In this document: piece after piece, positions 7,085 to 14,255 of the stretch | Layout: every line of letters starts with the position of its first letter | How positions within the stretch are numbered: position 1 is the first letter of the stretch | Assembly: GCF_014203895.1 (NCBI RefSeq) | Contig: NZ_JACHJY010000009.1 | Span: 124,001 to 188,000 of the forward strand | DNA from: Streptomyces nymphaeiformis | GTDB taxonomy: Bacteria > Actinomycetota > Actinomycetes > Streptomycetales > Streptomycetaceae | Length of the DNA stretch: 64,000 nucleotides | Direction of reading: 5' to 3' | Position numbers and translations under genes: made by a program | The notes under the pieces: generated by a model | Told to the model about the DNA's origin: nothing | Database searches by the model: none | The model's input: only the letters and a program-made list of their open reading frames with translations

Positions 7085-9121
7085 ATGACCACCGCAGCCC
7101 ACACCCCGCAGGACACCAACCGACCCATCCTCACCGTCGTCAAGGACAACGCCCCGGCCCCCGTCGAGGGCACGGTCGTCGAGCACCAGGGCACCACCGT
7201 CGCTACCCGGCCCGCGTGGCTGACCGCCGCGCAGGACCACGTGCGCGCCAACCGTATGTACGCCCCCTGGGTCGCCCGCGGCTACTGGCGCCTCGCCCGG
7301 AGCCTGTTCGCCGGCTACCGCGACGACTACCCGCAGATGATCGCCACGGCCAAGGCCGCCCGTAAGGCCGCCGCGGGCGACGCCGCCGCCGAAGCCAAGG
7401 CCCACGCTCTCGTCGAGACTCGCCGCGCCGACTATCGCCGCCACCGCCTCATCTACAGCGCCAAGGCCGGAGGGTGGGCCGCCCTCGCCGGCACTGGTGC
7501 CACCATCACCACCCTCGGCGCGCCCCTCCTCGACATCCCCCTCGCGCTCGCCGCCCTCGGCCTCGGCGCCTGGCACGGCCGGCCCGCCGTCTCGGGACAG
7601 CAGAACCCCCTGGCGCCCGGTTCCGCAGCCATGCACCCCGGGGCCGGCGTCCCCCCGACCGCAGGCGACGAGAAGGTCCTCGCCGCCCTGAAGAAGCTCG
7701 GCTTCGAAGGCGAGATCATCCAGCCGCTCACCCGGCAGCCCGACCAGACCCTCACCATCACCGTCGACCTCGACGACACCGTCACCGCCCTCAAGAGCAA
7801 GACCGAAGCCCTCGCCGGCGCACTGAAGCGCGACGTGCCGATGGTCGACGTCAGCAAGGGCACCCACGCCAACCAGGCCCACATCTGGCTGTCCGATACC
7901 GACCCGTTCGAGACCACCCGGCCCTCCCCGCTCGTCCAGGCCCCCGGCCCGATCGACGCCTGGAACGACGGGGTACCCGTCGGCTGGGGCAAGCGCGGCA
8001 ACACCGTCCGCCTCCTCATCCGTAACCAGCACACCCTCATCGGCGGCACCACCCGCTCCGGCAAGGGCGTCGGCATGGCCAACCTCCTCGTCGGCGCCGC
8101 CATGGACCCCCGCATCAACCTGCGGATCGTCGCCGGCAAGGAGAACGGCGAGTTCGACGCCCTCGGCCGCGCCGGAGTCGCCGCCACCTACTTCAAGCCC
8201 GACCCGGCCCGGCTCCTCGCCCTCACCGAAGCGCTGACCGTCGACATGGACCGCCGCAACCGGATCCTCGGCGAGCTCGGCAAGTCGAAGATGACCGAGG
8301 ACACCATCCTGCGGCTCGGCGGCATTGAGCTGGTCGTCATCGACGAGGTCGCCACCTACACCAGCCCCGGCAGCCATGACGACCGTGACCAGCTGCTGGA
8401 GAAGCTGATGAAGCTCGCGGCCGTGGCGACCGGCGCCGGGATCCTGCTCGTTCTCACCACTCAGCTGCCGCAGGTCGACGTCATCCCCACCCGCCTGTCA
8501 ATGAACTGCGGCACCAAGTGGGCCATGAAGGTCGACAGCGGCACCCAGTCCAACACGATCCTCGGCTCCGGCCTCGCCGGTTCCGGCGGCCCGGACGCCT
8601 CGAAGTTCGACCCGCCGCGGCCCGGCCTCGGCTGGCTGAACAACCCGTTCGCTGGCGGCACCGACCTCGCCCGCTCCTTCGACCTCGACGAGGACGAGCG
8701 CGGGGAAGTCACGCTGCTGATGCGGTACGCGGCCAAGCTCCGTGAGGACGCCGGGCGCCTGGCCGGACAGTGGGATGACCCGATCGAGCAGCACCTGATC
8801 GCCGCGACCGGCCTGTCGTCGGCCGCTGGCGGACCTGAGCGCAACGGCCGGCCTGGGCGAGCAGGAAGCCCCGACCCGGGCGAGATCCTCATCGCCCGAG
8901 TGATCGACGTGCTGACCGACGCGAAGGTTGACCGAATGAAGACGGAGCCGCTCGTCGAGGCCCTGCGCGACCGCTGGTACCCGGATCTGACGCCCGACCG
9001 GTTCAAGGAGCTGATGAAGGAGGCGGGGGCCGGCATCCCGGTCACCCTCGGCCCGATCGGCGAAGAGAAGAACCCGCGCGGCTTCAAGCTGCAGACGTTG
9101 ACCGCTCTCCGCCGCCCGTAA
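7085..9121 (+). CDS. FtsK/SpoIIIE-TraB family DNA translocase
   Basis: A 678-residue ATPase. Two membrane segments lie at about 129-165. Walker A is GGTTRSGKG at about 319-327 and Walker B is LVVIDEVATY at about 415-424. A small C-terminal domain at about 598-676 looks like a winged helix, comparable to the gamma domain of FtsK and the DNA-reading domain of TraB. In Streptomyces plasmids and ICEs such proteins move double-stranded DNA between hyphae after binding repeated octamers. A polar octamer array begins 16 bases after this gene. Finding it upstream of a full phage morphogenesis operon is unusual. Chromosome-style FtsK or phage packaging helper roles are alternatives. Confidence 0.9.
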   Translation: MTTAAHTPQDTNRPILTVVKDNAPAPVEGTVVEHQGTTVATRPAWLTAAQDHVRANRMYAPWVARGYWRLARSLFAGYRDDYPQMIATAKAARKAAAGDAAAEAKAHALVETRRADYRRHRLIYSAKAGGWAALAGTGATITTLGAPLLDIPLALAALGLGAWHGRPAVSGQQNPLAPGSAAMHPGAGVPPTAGDEKVLAALKKLGFEGEIIQPLTRQPDQTLTITVDLDDTVTALKSKTEALAGALKRDVPMVDVSKGTHANQAHIWLSDTDPFETTRPSPLVQAPGPIDAWNDGVPVGWGKRGNTVRLLIRNQHTLIGGTTRSGKGVGMANLLVGAAMDPRINLRIVAGKENGEFDALGRAGVAATYFKPDPARLLALTEALTVDMDRRNRILGELGKSKMTEDTILRLGGIELVVIDEVATYTSPGSHDDRDQLLEKLMKLAAVATGAGILLVLTTQLPQVDVIPTRLSMNCGTKWAMKVDSGTQSNTILGSGLAGSGGPDASKFDPPRPGLGWLNNPFAGGTDLARSFDLDEDERGEVTLLMRYAAKLREDAGRLAGQWDDPIEQHLIAATGLSSAAGGPERNGRPGRAGSPDPGEILIARVIDVLTDAKVDRMKTEPLVEALRDRWYPDLTPDRFKELMKEAGAGIPVTLGPIGEEKNPRGFKLQTLTALRRP

Positions 9122-9136
9122 TGCCCTGATCATCCC

Positions 9137-9300
9137 CTGCTCGGCCCTGCTCACGGCCACATAACCCCAGGTCAGAGCCGCTCAAAGTCCCGCTCAGAGG
9201 CTGCTCGGCCTGAGCGGACAGGCGGCTCCGAGCAGGCCCTGAGCAGACCGCTGAGCACCCCTGACCTGCGCCTTTGTGGCATCCCCATGCAGCTGAGCAC
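9137..9300. repeat. polar octamer array with central inversion (candidate translocase recognition locus)
   Basis: The octamer C[T/C]GCTC[A/G]N recurs about ten times. In forward orientation it is at 9137, 9147, 9178, 9190 and 9201. In reverse orientation it is at 9210, 9228, 9239, 9251 and 9293 (CTGAGCGG, CCGAGCAG, CTGAGCAG, CTGAGCAC, CTGAGCAC). Orientation flips once, near 9209. The array lies directly 3' of the translocase gene and is mostly non-coding. Streptomyces clt loci are clusters of octamers bound by TraB, and FtsK reads polar octamers. A replication iteron set is the main alternative. Confidence 0.6.
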
Positions 9301-9604
9301 CCGAAATCAACCCATTCATCCCCGTGGAGAGGAGCCCTCGACGGACGACCTCAAGCCCACCTACCGCAGCACCCGAGCCGACTCCGCGGCCCTCACTGCA
9401 GCCCTCCAGCCCGGCATGAGCCTCTACATCCACCACGACGGCCGAGACCACGAGTTCACCGTCACCGGCGACACCGGAGCCCTTCGCAACGCCCCGCTCC
9501 TCGCCCCCGCCGGCAGCGACGCACGCATCAGCCTCCACCAACTCCTCGCCATCTACGGCGCCATCCACACCCAGCCACCCAGCACCGAAAGGACCCCGAC
9601 ATGA
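9287..9604 (+). CDS. hypothetical protein with PGMSL motif, copy 1
   Basis: As listed, an ATG at 9287 gives 105 residues, but it lies inside the octamer array and has no ribosome-binding site. A strong GAGAGGAG at 9327-9334 sits 6 bases before an in-frame ACG at 9341, so translation may really begin there. The conserved part reads L-Q-P-G-M-S-L-Y-I then H-E-F-T-V-T-G-D, shared with the next gene (I-K-P-G-M-S-L-F-V). The two are probably diverged paralogues of unknown function. Confidence 0.55.
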   Translation: MQLSTRNQPIHPRGEEPSTDDLKPTYRSTRADSAALTAALQPGMSLYIHHDGRDHEFTVTGDTGALRNAPLLAPAGSDARISLHQLLAIYGAIHTQPPSTERTPT

Positions 9605-10023
9605 AGCACACCTACAAGGCCACCTGGGGCGGCAAGAAGGCCCTCCTCCGCGACATCAAGCCCGGCATGAGCCTCTTCGTCATCAACGAGCACGCCCCCA
9701 TCACCGACCCCCGCCACCCCGGCATCGACGCCGGCCCCGGACGCACCTACAGCGAGTGGATCGTCACCACCAAGCGATCCACCCTCATCGGCGACATCCT
9801 CGCCCAGTCCCCGACCCACCACGGCTACGAGGCCGTCACCTCGCTCCTCGCCAAGGAACGAGAGATCCACACCCAGCGCCCCGACCTCCCGCTCCGCGGC
9901 GGCCCCGAGGACGAGATCGCGCTCTCCGCCTCCGCACAGCGCGCCGCCCGGAAGGCCACCGAGCGCCACATCCGCGACGCCTCCGAAGGCATGTCCCGCA
10001 GGTGGGCCCTCGCCGGTCGCTGA
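9601..10023 (+). CDS. hypothetical protein with PGMSL motif, copy 2
   Basis: ATG at 9601 follows GAAAGGA. The 140-residue protein shares the x-P-G-M-S-L-h-h core and a following beta hairpin with the previous gene but is longer, with a basic C-terminal helix (A-Q-R-A-A-R-K-A-T-E-R-H-I-R). No known family. It overlaps the preceding stop by 4 bases (ATGA), so the pair is coupled. Confidence 0.65.
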   Translation: MKHTYKATWGGKKALLRDIKPGMSLFVINEHAPITDPRHPGIDAGPGRTYSEWIVTTKRSTLIGDILAQSPTHHGYEAVTSLLAKEREIHTQRPDLPLRGGPEDEIALSASAQRAARKATERHIRDASEGMSRRWALAGR

Positions 10024-10108
10024 CGGACTGCCCGCTGCCCGATCCGCCCGACACGCACGGGCGGTGAGGGGAGCCGGGACAGCCCCGAGCGACAGAAAGG
10101 GACCCGAC

Positions 10109-10300
10109 ATGTTCGGACGCAAGACCGCCCAGAAGCTCGACAACGCCGCCGCCGCACTCCACACGGCCGGCAAGAAGGTCGGCGGGAAGACCGGCGGACG
10201 CGTCGGCGACGCCATCGCCAACACGGTCATCGCCCCCATCCGAAGCCAGATCGACGAGAGCTGCACCAACTGCAGCCGCGGCAAGTGCAAGAAGCACTAA
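10109..10300 (+). CDS. small basic protein with C-terminal Cys cluster
   Basis: ATG at 10109 with GAAAGGG upstream. The 63-residue protein is Lys/Gly-rich and ends in C-T-N-C-S-R-G-K-C-K-K-H, a compact possible metal-binding cluster. The middle (A-G-K-K-V-G-G-K-T-G-G-R-V-G-D-A-I) may be an amphipathic segment. Unknown function; it is placed between small early genes. Confidence 0.6.
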   Translation: MFGRKTAQKLDNAAAALHTAGKKVGGKTGGRVGDAIANTVIAPIRSQIDESCTNCSRGKCKKH

Positions 10301-10325
10301 CCCCACACCGACAAGGAGGCACCCA

Positions 10326-10526
10326 ATGAGCACCCCGACGATCAACGGCGGCTACGAACTCAACATCGGCGACTGGATCGAGCTGGACGTAGAGATCGCC
10401 CCGGACTGCTGCGAGACCGAGATGCGCACGATCCCGAAGACCACCGACCAGCAGACGTACCGCTGCACCAAGTGCAAGACCGTGCTGATCGTCAACAGCA
10501 ACGGCGTGATCTACGACATCCACTGA
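10326..10526 (+). CDS. small zinc-ribbon-like protein
   Basis: ATG at 10326 has an ideal AAGGAGG at 8 bases. The 66-residue product has C-C-E-T-E-M-R then Y-R-C-T-K-C-K-T-V-L, giving two Cys pairs spaced as in a zinc ribbon. Probably a small metal-stabilised protein; DNA or protein binding is inferred only from the fold. Confidence 0.65.
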   Translation: MSTPTINGGYELNIGDWIELDVEIAPDCCETEMRTIPKTTDQQTYRCTKCKTVLIVNSNGVIYDIH

Positions 10527-10560
10527 CCTCCACCACAGACCCCACCGAAGGAGCCCCGCC

Positions 10561-11139
10561 ATGGCCGCGTCCACCGCCACCCGCCCCGCCGAGCTGACAG
10601 TCGACGCGGCCAGCCTCATCGCCGACATCGAGGCCTACCTCGCCGACCAGGCCCCCAAGACCGCCCACCCGCTCGTCACCAAGACCACCGCCCAGCTCGT
10701 CGCCGAAGCCCTCCAGGCGCCCGCCGAAGCCCCGGGCGACACGACGCCCGCCCTTACCGCCCCCGCGCGCTGGTGGCGCATCATCCCCGACTGGGCCCTC
10801 GCCCTCACCCCCGCCCGCCGACTCCACGGCGCCGGACGCGCCATCACCGTCGAGCAGCACCTCGAACTGACCGCGCTCGTCCTCCAGCAGTACGGGCACC
10901 ACCGCGGCGGACTCCGATCCCGCGGAGGAGCCCGCTGCATCCTCGGGGCACAAGCCGTGCTGTACCGGCTCGGGTACGGAGACGAGAACACCGCCATCGC
11001 CGCCGGGAAGGCCATGCAGAACGTGCTCAGGAGCCGCGGCATCGACGACCCCTACCACTGCTGGAACGACCGGCCCGAACGGACGGAAGGCGAAGTGCTC
11101 CACCTCATTCGCGAAGCCACCCATACATCAAACGGGTAA
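10561..11139 (+). CDS. conserved protein, DUF6197-like
   Basis: ATG at 10561 after GAAGGAG. The 192-residue protein has a helical N-terminus, then L-V-L-Q-Q-Y-G-H-H-R-G-G, R-C-I-L-G-A-Q-A-V-L-Y-R-L-G-Y and near the end W-N-D-R-P-E-R-T-E-G-E-V-L-H-L-I-R-E-A. The C-I-L-G-A and W-N-D-x-x-x-R-T-x-x-E-V-L patterns match a family of unknown function widespread in Streptomyces and its plasmids (DUF6197, from memory). Activity is unknown. Confidence 0.65.
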   Translation: MAASTATRPAELTVDAASLIADIEAYLADQAPKTAHPLVTKTTAQLVAEALQAPAEAPGDTTPALTAPARWWRIIPDWALALTPARRLHGAGRAITVEQHLELTALVLQQYGHHRGGLRSRGGARCILGAQAVLYRLGYGDENTAIAAGKAMQNVLRSRGIDDPYHCWNDRPERTEGEVLHLIREATHTSNG

Positions 11140-11165
11140 GACCCACCCAAACGAAGGAGAAGACC

Positions 11166-11423
11166 ATGGGATACGCCAGCTACACGATCCAGCGCAACGG
11201 CGAGACTATCGAAGCCGGGTACGGCATCGACGCCACCTGTGAAGAGCCCGGCTGCGATGCCGACATCGACCGCGGCCTCGCCCATCTCTGCGGCCAGACC
11301 CCCGGCGGCGACGAGAACGGCTGCGGCGGCTACTACTGCGGCAGCCACCTCTACATCGGGCCCAGCGAGGAGATCGGAGACCTCTGTGGGCGGTGCATCG
11401 CCGCCCTCACGCGACAGCAGTGA
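11166..11423 (+). CDS. Cys-rich protein, probable zinc-binding
   Basis: ATG at 11166 after AAGGAG. The 85-residue product contains ten Cys/His positions (C-E-E-P-G-C-D, H-L-C-G, G-C-G-G-Y-Y-C-G-S-H, L-C-G-R-C), indicating two zinc sites. The pattern C-x4-C ... C-G-R-C is seen in small proteins of Streptomyces accessory elements. Unknown function. It is the last gene before the intergenic terminator at 11.5 kb and so closes the early region. Confidence 0.65.
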   Translation: MGYASYTIQRNGETIEAGYGIDATCEEPGCDADIDRGLAHLCGQTPGGDENGCGGYYCGSHLYIGPSEEIGDLCGRCIAALTRQQ

Positions 11424-11512
11424 GACGCGTAGCAGATCAGTAGTTGTCAGGCCGAGCAGCCATATGTCACACTGCCCCCATCCGGATACCACTGTGTCCG
11501 CAGCTACTTAGA

Positions 11513-11540
11513 GCCCCCAGCATCCGCCGGGGGCTTTCTG
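11513..11540 (+). terminator. intrinsic terminator / leader hairpin before the late region
   Basis: GCCCCC (11513-11518) pairs with GGGGGC (11529-11534), followed by TTTCTG and then, 18 bases on, the ATG at 11558. It divides early from late genes. The same arrangement (GGGGC-TT..CAT-SD-start) recurs before three other genes in the element. Confidence 0.65.
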
Positions 11541-11557
11541 CATGTCAGGGGGGCACC

Positions 11558-11797
11558 ATGGACCCGGCCGAGCTGTACCCCGACGACCTCGTCTACGCCC
11601 ACGAAGCCTCCGCCGCCACCGGGGTACCTGAGACCGTCATACGCAAGTGGGCGTCTCGCGGGAAGGTCAGCCGCTTCAAGGGCGACCCTCGCAAGTACTC
11701 CGGGCAAGGCCACGAGTACAAGACGATGTACGCCCTCCCCGAGATCCAAGACGCGGCCTCCAGTTACCGACCACGCCGTACAGCACAGACCGCTTAG
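11558..11797 (+). CDS. MerR/AlpA-like helix-turn-helix protein
   Basis: ATG at 11558 after a G-rich ribosome-binding site. The 79-residue protein reads Y-A-H-E-A-S-A-A-T-G-V-P-E-T-V-I-R-K-W-A-S-R-G-K-V, a winged helix-turn-helix of the kind in excisionases and in small DNA-binding proteins encoded near actinophage terminases. It directly follows the terminator at 11.5 kb. It could be a late-gene regulator or a DNA-recognition part of packaging; excisionase is less likely at this location. Confidence 0.7.
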   Translation: MDPAELYPDDLVYAHEASAATGVPETVIRKWASRGKVSRFKGDPRKYSGQGHEYKTMYALPEIQDAASSYRPRRTAQTA

Positions 11798-11822
11798 CGG
11801 TGTCGTCCGAGAGGAGCCGACG

Positions 11823-12269
11823 GTGGGAAACATTGTCTTCAACCAGGCATTGGGGCGCGTGGCCTCGCTGGCCGCCCTCCCGGCCGCCAGCGACGCTCTC
11901 GTCGCCGTACTGCTGGAAGCCGCTGGGCTCGTCTCCGACGCGACCATGCGCGACTACGACGACCTGGCCGCCCTTCTCGCCGGCGCGTCCAACGAGCAGA
12001 CGACGATGGGCCGCAAGACCCTCTCCGGCGTCACGGTGACCGTCGACGACACTAGCGACCGGGTGGCCGTCGACTGCGCGGACGTCACCTGGACTGCGGC
12101 GAGCGGGAACGCGGTCGGCGCCGTCGTCATCTGCTACGACCCCGACACGACAGGCGGCACCGACGCGGACCTGGTGCCGCTGACGAAGCACGACGTGTCG
12201 CTCACGCCCGACGGCAACTCATTCACCCTGAGCGTCGCCGACTTCTACCGCGCGACCTCCACCGCGTGA
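11823..12269 (+). CDS. putative phage structural protein
   Basis: A 148-residue protein starting GTG 11823. It has a helical N-terminus (A-L-G-R-V-A-S-L-A-A-L-P) and a beta-rich C-terminal half (V-T-V-T-V-D-D-T-S-D-R-V-A-V-D, then V-V-I-C-Y-D-P-D-T-T-G-G). Similar proteins sit beside fibre genes in Streptomyces siphoviruses, which supports a virion role. No precise function can be given. Confidence 0.55.
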   Translation: MGNIVFNQALGRVASLAALPAASDALVAVLLEAAGLVSDATMRDYDDLAALLAGASNEQTTMGRKTLSGVTVTVDDTSDRVAVDCADVTWTAASGNAVGAVVICYDPDTTGGTDADLVPLTKHDVSLTPDGNSFTLSVADFYRATSTA

Positions 12270-12302
12270 CGGCCGGCTTACCGACGGGGGCGGGAGGTCG
12301 CC

Positions 12303-13223
12303 GTGGCCAGCTTCGCTGACGACTTCAACCGCGCCGACAACACCGACCTGGGCGCCGGCTGGGTCGAGGTGTCTGGGGACTGGTCGATCGTCTCCAACCA
12401 GCTGTCACCGGGCTCCACGGGCGGCACGATCATCCTGCGCGCGGCTGGCGCGATGGACAGCAACGACCACTCGGCGCAAGTCACGATCACCGCGACCACA
12501 GCAGCGAGCCATGGCGTCTGGTGCCGGGGTAACTCGGGCATCAGCAACGGCTACCTGTGGCGCAACGACGGCAGCGAGTGGACCCTGTTCAGTGTCGTCA
12601 GCTCAACGTTCACGGCCATCGGCAGCTACGCGGCAGCCGCAGCGCCCGGGGACGTCGCGAAGATCCAGACCGTCGGCTCGACGATTAAGGGCTTCGTCAA
12701 CGGGGTCCAGCGCGTCTCCGTCACCGACACGGCGGTCGCGTCCGGCACCAGCGTCGGACTCCGCTCCACGTCGTCCGCCGCCATCCGCTTCGACGACTTC
12801 GCCGCCGCGGACGTGACCGCCGGCGTGGCCCTCACCGCCGCGACGGAAGCCGACAACGCCCAGTCGCTCGCCGGCAGCAAGACGGCCTCGCTCGCCGGCA
12901 CGCTGGAGGCTGACGCCGCACAAGCCCTGACCGGCGCCAAGGTGGCGGCCCTGCTGACCGCCACCGCGACCGAGACCGCGCAGGCCCTCACCGCCTCCAG
13001 GAGCCAGAGCCTCGCGGCGGCCAGCTCCAGCGAGACAGCACAGCCCCTGGCGGGCGCCAAGACAGCCATCCTCGGCGTCGCCGTCGAGACCAGCACTGCA
13101 CGGCCACTCGCCACAGCAGGCGGCTCCGGCATCGACACCGTCACCGCCGGAACGCCCCACACGCGGTGGACAGTCGGGCGGACGCGGGCACCCGCATGGA
13201 CCGCAGGCACGCCACGGACGTAG
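12303..13223 (+). CDS. fibre-like protein: lectin-type beta domain plus AQ-L repeats
   Basis: A 306-residue protein starting GTG 12303. Residues about 3-170 look like a concanavalin/LamG beta sandwich (D-D-F-N-R-A-D-N-T-D-L-G-A-G-W, W-S-I-V-S-N-Q-L). Residues about 178-275 hold four to five repeats of about 24 residues around E-x-x-x-A-Q-x-L-x-G-x-K. The end has W-T-V-G-R and W-T-A-G-T-P-R. Similar repeats occur in actinophage minor tail or appendage proteins. Probably a host-surface binding appendage, though encoded upstream of terminase rather than with the tail genes. Confidence 0.65.
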   Translation: MASFADDFNRADNTDLGAGWVEVSGDWSIVSNQLSPGSTGGTIILRAAGAMDSNDHSAQVTITATTAASHGVWCRGNSGISNGYLWRNDGSEWTLFSVVSSTFTAIGSYAAAAAPGDVAKIQTVGSTIKGFVNGVQRVSVTDTAVASGTSVGLRSTSSAAIRFDDFAAADVTAGVALTAATEADNAQSLAGSKTASLAGTLEADAAQALTGAKVAALLTATATETAQALTASRSQSLAAASSSETAQPLAGAKTAILGVAVETSTARPLATAGGSGIDTVTAGTPHTRWTVGRTRAPAWTAGTPRT

Positions 13224-13233
13224 AGGGGGACCG

Positions 13234-13518
13234 GTGGACCGCAGCAGCCTCGAAGAGCTCCTCACCCCCATCACCTCCGCCAGCGACCCCACGGCCTACA
13301 GCGTCCGCGTTGCTGTCCTGCCCGACGGAGAGCGGCCCGAGGCTGGCGACTGGCACGTCGCAGAGTGGCGGACCGTCGGCGGCGTCCCGCACGCCACGCT
13401 CCTCGTCGGCCCAGGCGGCGCCGTAGAACTCGGGCCAGGCGCCTACCGCGCTTGGGTCGAGATCACCGCACCGCCGGAGAAGCCGGTCGTGGCCAGTCAG
13501 CGCTTCCACGTTGACTGA
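13234..13518 (+). CDS. small beta-rich phage protein
   Basis: GTG at 13234. The 94-residue protein reads mostly as beta strands (Y-S-V-R-V-A-V-L-P-D-G, A-T-L-L-V-G-P-G-G-A-V-E-L, Y-R-A-W-V-E-I). It follows the fibre-like gene by 10 bases and is probably a virion decoration or appendage component. No family is recognised with confidence. Confidence 0.55.
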   Translation: MDRSSLEELLTPITSASDPTAYSVRVAVLPDGERPEAGDWHVAEWRTVGGVPHATLLVGPGGAVELGPGAYRAWVEITAPPEKPVVASQRFHVD

Positions 13519-13525
13519 GCCCAGC

Positions 13526-13753
13526 TCAGTCCGACTTGCGGCGCCAGGGCCGGTCCGGGTCGCGCTCAGGCGTGGGACCAGCCGGCCCGTCCGGCTTGCC
13601 TCGGCCCGAGGTGGCGACGCCCACGCACAGCAGGATGAGACCACCGATGACCATCGGCACCACGGCGAAGCGGGCGATCGCACCGATGACCAGCAGGGCC
13701 AGGCCGACAGCGGCCAACCCCCTTGGCCAGTCCGGCTTCTGCTGCTCGACCAT
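13526..13753 (-). CDS. small two-helix membrane protein on the opposite strand
   Basis: ATG at 13753 has AAGGGGG upstream on the minus strand. The 75-residue product has two hydrophobic helices (G-L-A-A-V-G-L-A-L-L-V-I-G-A-I, then V-V-P-M-V-I-G-G-L-I-L-L-C-V-G-V) and a Pro/Arg/Asp-rich cytoplasmic tail. It is the only minus-strand gene in the 2-36.9 kb forward region. It may be a moron expressed in the lysogen, e.g. for superinfection exclusion; that is inference from orientation and topology. Confidence 0.55.
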   Translation of the reverse strand: MVEQQKPDWPRGLAAVGLALLVIGAIARFAVVPMVIGGLILLCVGVATSGRGKPDGPAGPTPERDPDRPWRRKSD

Positions 13754-13807
13754 CTCTGCCCCCTTGCTCGTTGAGGACGACACGCTACGCCGGAGGAGGT
13801 GACCGCC

Positions 13808-14170
13808 GTGGCCAGACGAGCAGGATGGCGCGTGTGCTCGACACCCGGCTGCCCCGAGTACACCGACCAGGGCGGCCGCTGCCCGGACCACAGGCAGCAG
13901 GCTGAGGCCAAGCGCGGCACGGCCAGGCAGCGAGGCTACGGGCGCGGGCACGAGCAGACCTTCAGGCCCGGCGTGTTGGCCAGGGACCGGACGTGCGTGC
14001 TGTGTGGCACGGCTCCCTCGGTCCACGCCGACCACCACCCGCTCAGCCGGCGCGAGCTGGTCGAGCAGGGCCTCGACCCCAACGACCCGCGGCACGGGCG
14101 TGGGCTGTGCCAGCCGTGCCATTCGAAGGAGACCGCACTGCATCAGCCAGGTGGAATCAACCCCGGCTGA
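13808..14170 (+). CDS. HNH endonuclease (packaging-associated type)
   Basis: GTG at 13808 is chosen over GTG 13799 because GGAGGAGG ends at 13799. About 120 residues. It has Cys pairs (C-S-T-P-G-C-P, C-V-L-C-G) and an HNH core (V-H-A-D-H-H-P-L-S-R-R, then G-L-C-Q-P-C-H-S-K). This is the layout of the small HNH proteins encoded beside terminases of cos-type phages such as HK97, where the nuclease assists genome packaging. A terminase pair lies 1.4 kb downstream. Confidence 0.85.
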   Translation: MARRAGWRVCSTPGCPEYTDQGGRCPDHRQQAEAKRGTARQRGYGRGHEQTFRPGVLARDRTCVLCGTAPSVHADHHPLSRRELVEQGLDPNDPRHGRGLCQPCHSKETALHQPGGINPG

Positions 14171-14202
14171 CCCCAGGCACTCGCCGCTGATCACGGCGAG
14201 CA

Positions 14203-14237
14203 GAAGCCCCCGACCCTCTCCGGGTGTCGGGGGCTTC
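14203..14237 (+). terminator. strong hairpin, leader module
   Basis: GAAGCCCCCGAC (14203-14214) pairs perfectly with GTCGGGGGCTTC (14226-14237), giving a 12-bp stem, followed by GCCATACCCGGAGG and the ATG at 14256. A second hairpin (CTCGCCG/CGGCGAG) lies just upstream at about 14180-14200. Same layout as the modules at 11.5, 24.6 and 34.8 kb. Confidence 0.65.
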
Positions 14238-14255
14238 GCCATACCCGGAGGCGCT

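Noticed and set aside
6557..8377. 606-codon open frame on the minus strand
   Set aside because: It lies antisense to the membrane protein and translocase genes, has Gly/Val/Asp-biased shadow composition and no domain; typical of high-GC antisense frames.
9137..9300. CRISPR-like repeat array
   Set aside because: Repeats are only 8 bases, occur in both orientations and have uneven short spacing; no cas genes.
11424..11512. Late promoter with TTGTCA -35 element
   Set aside because: TTGTCA at about 11444 has no -10 element at proper spacing.
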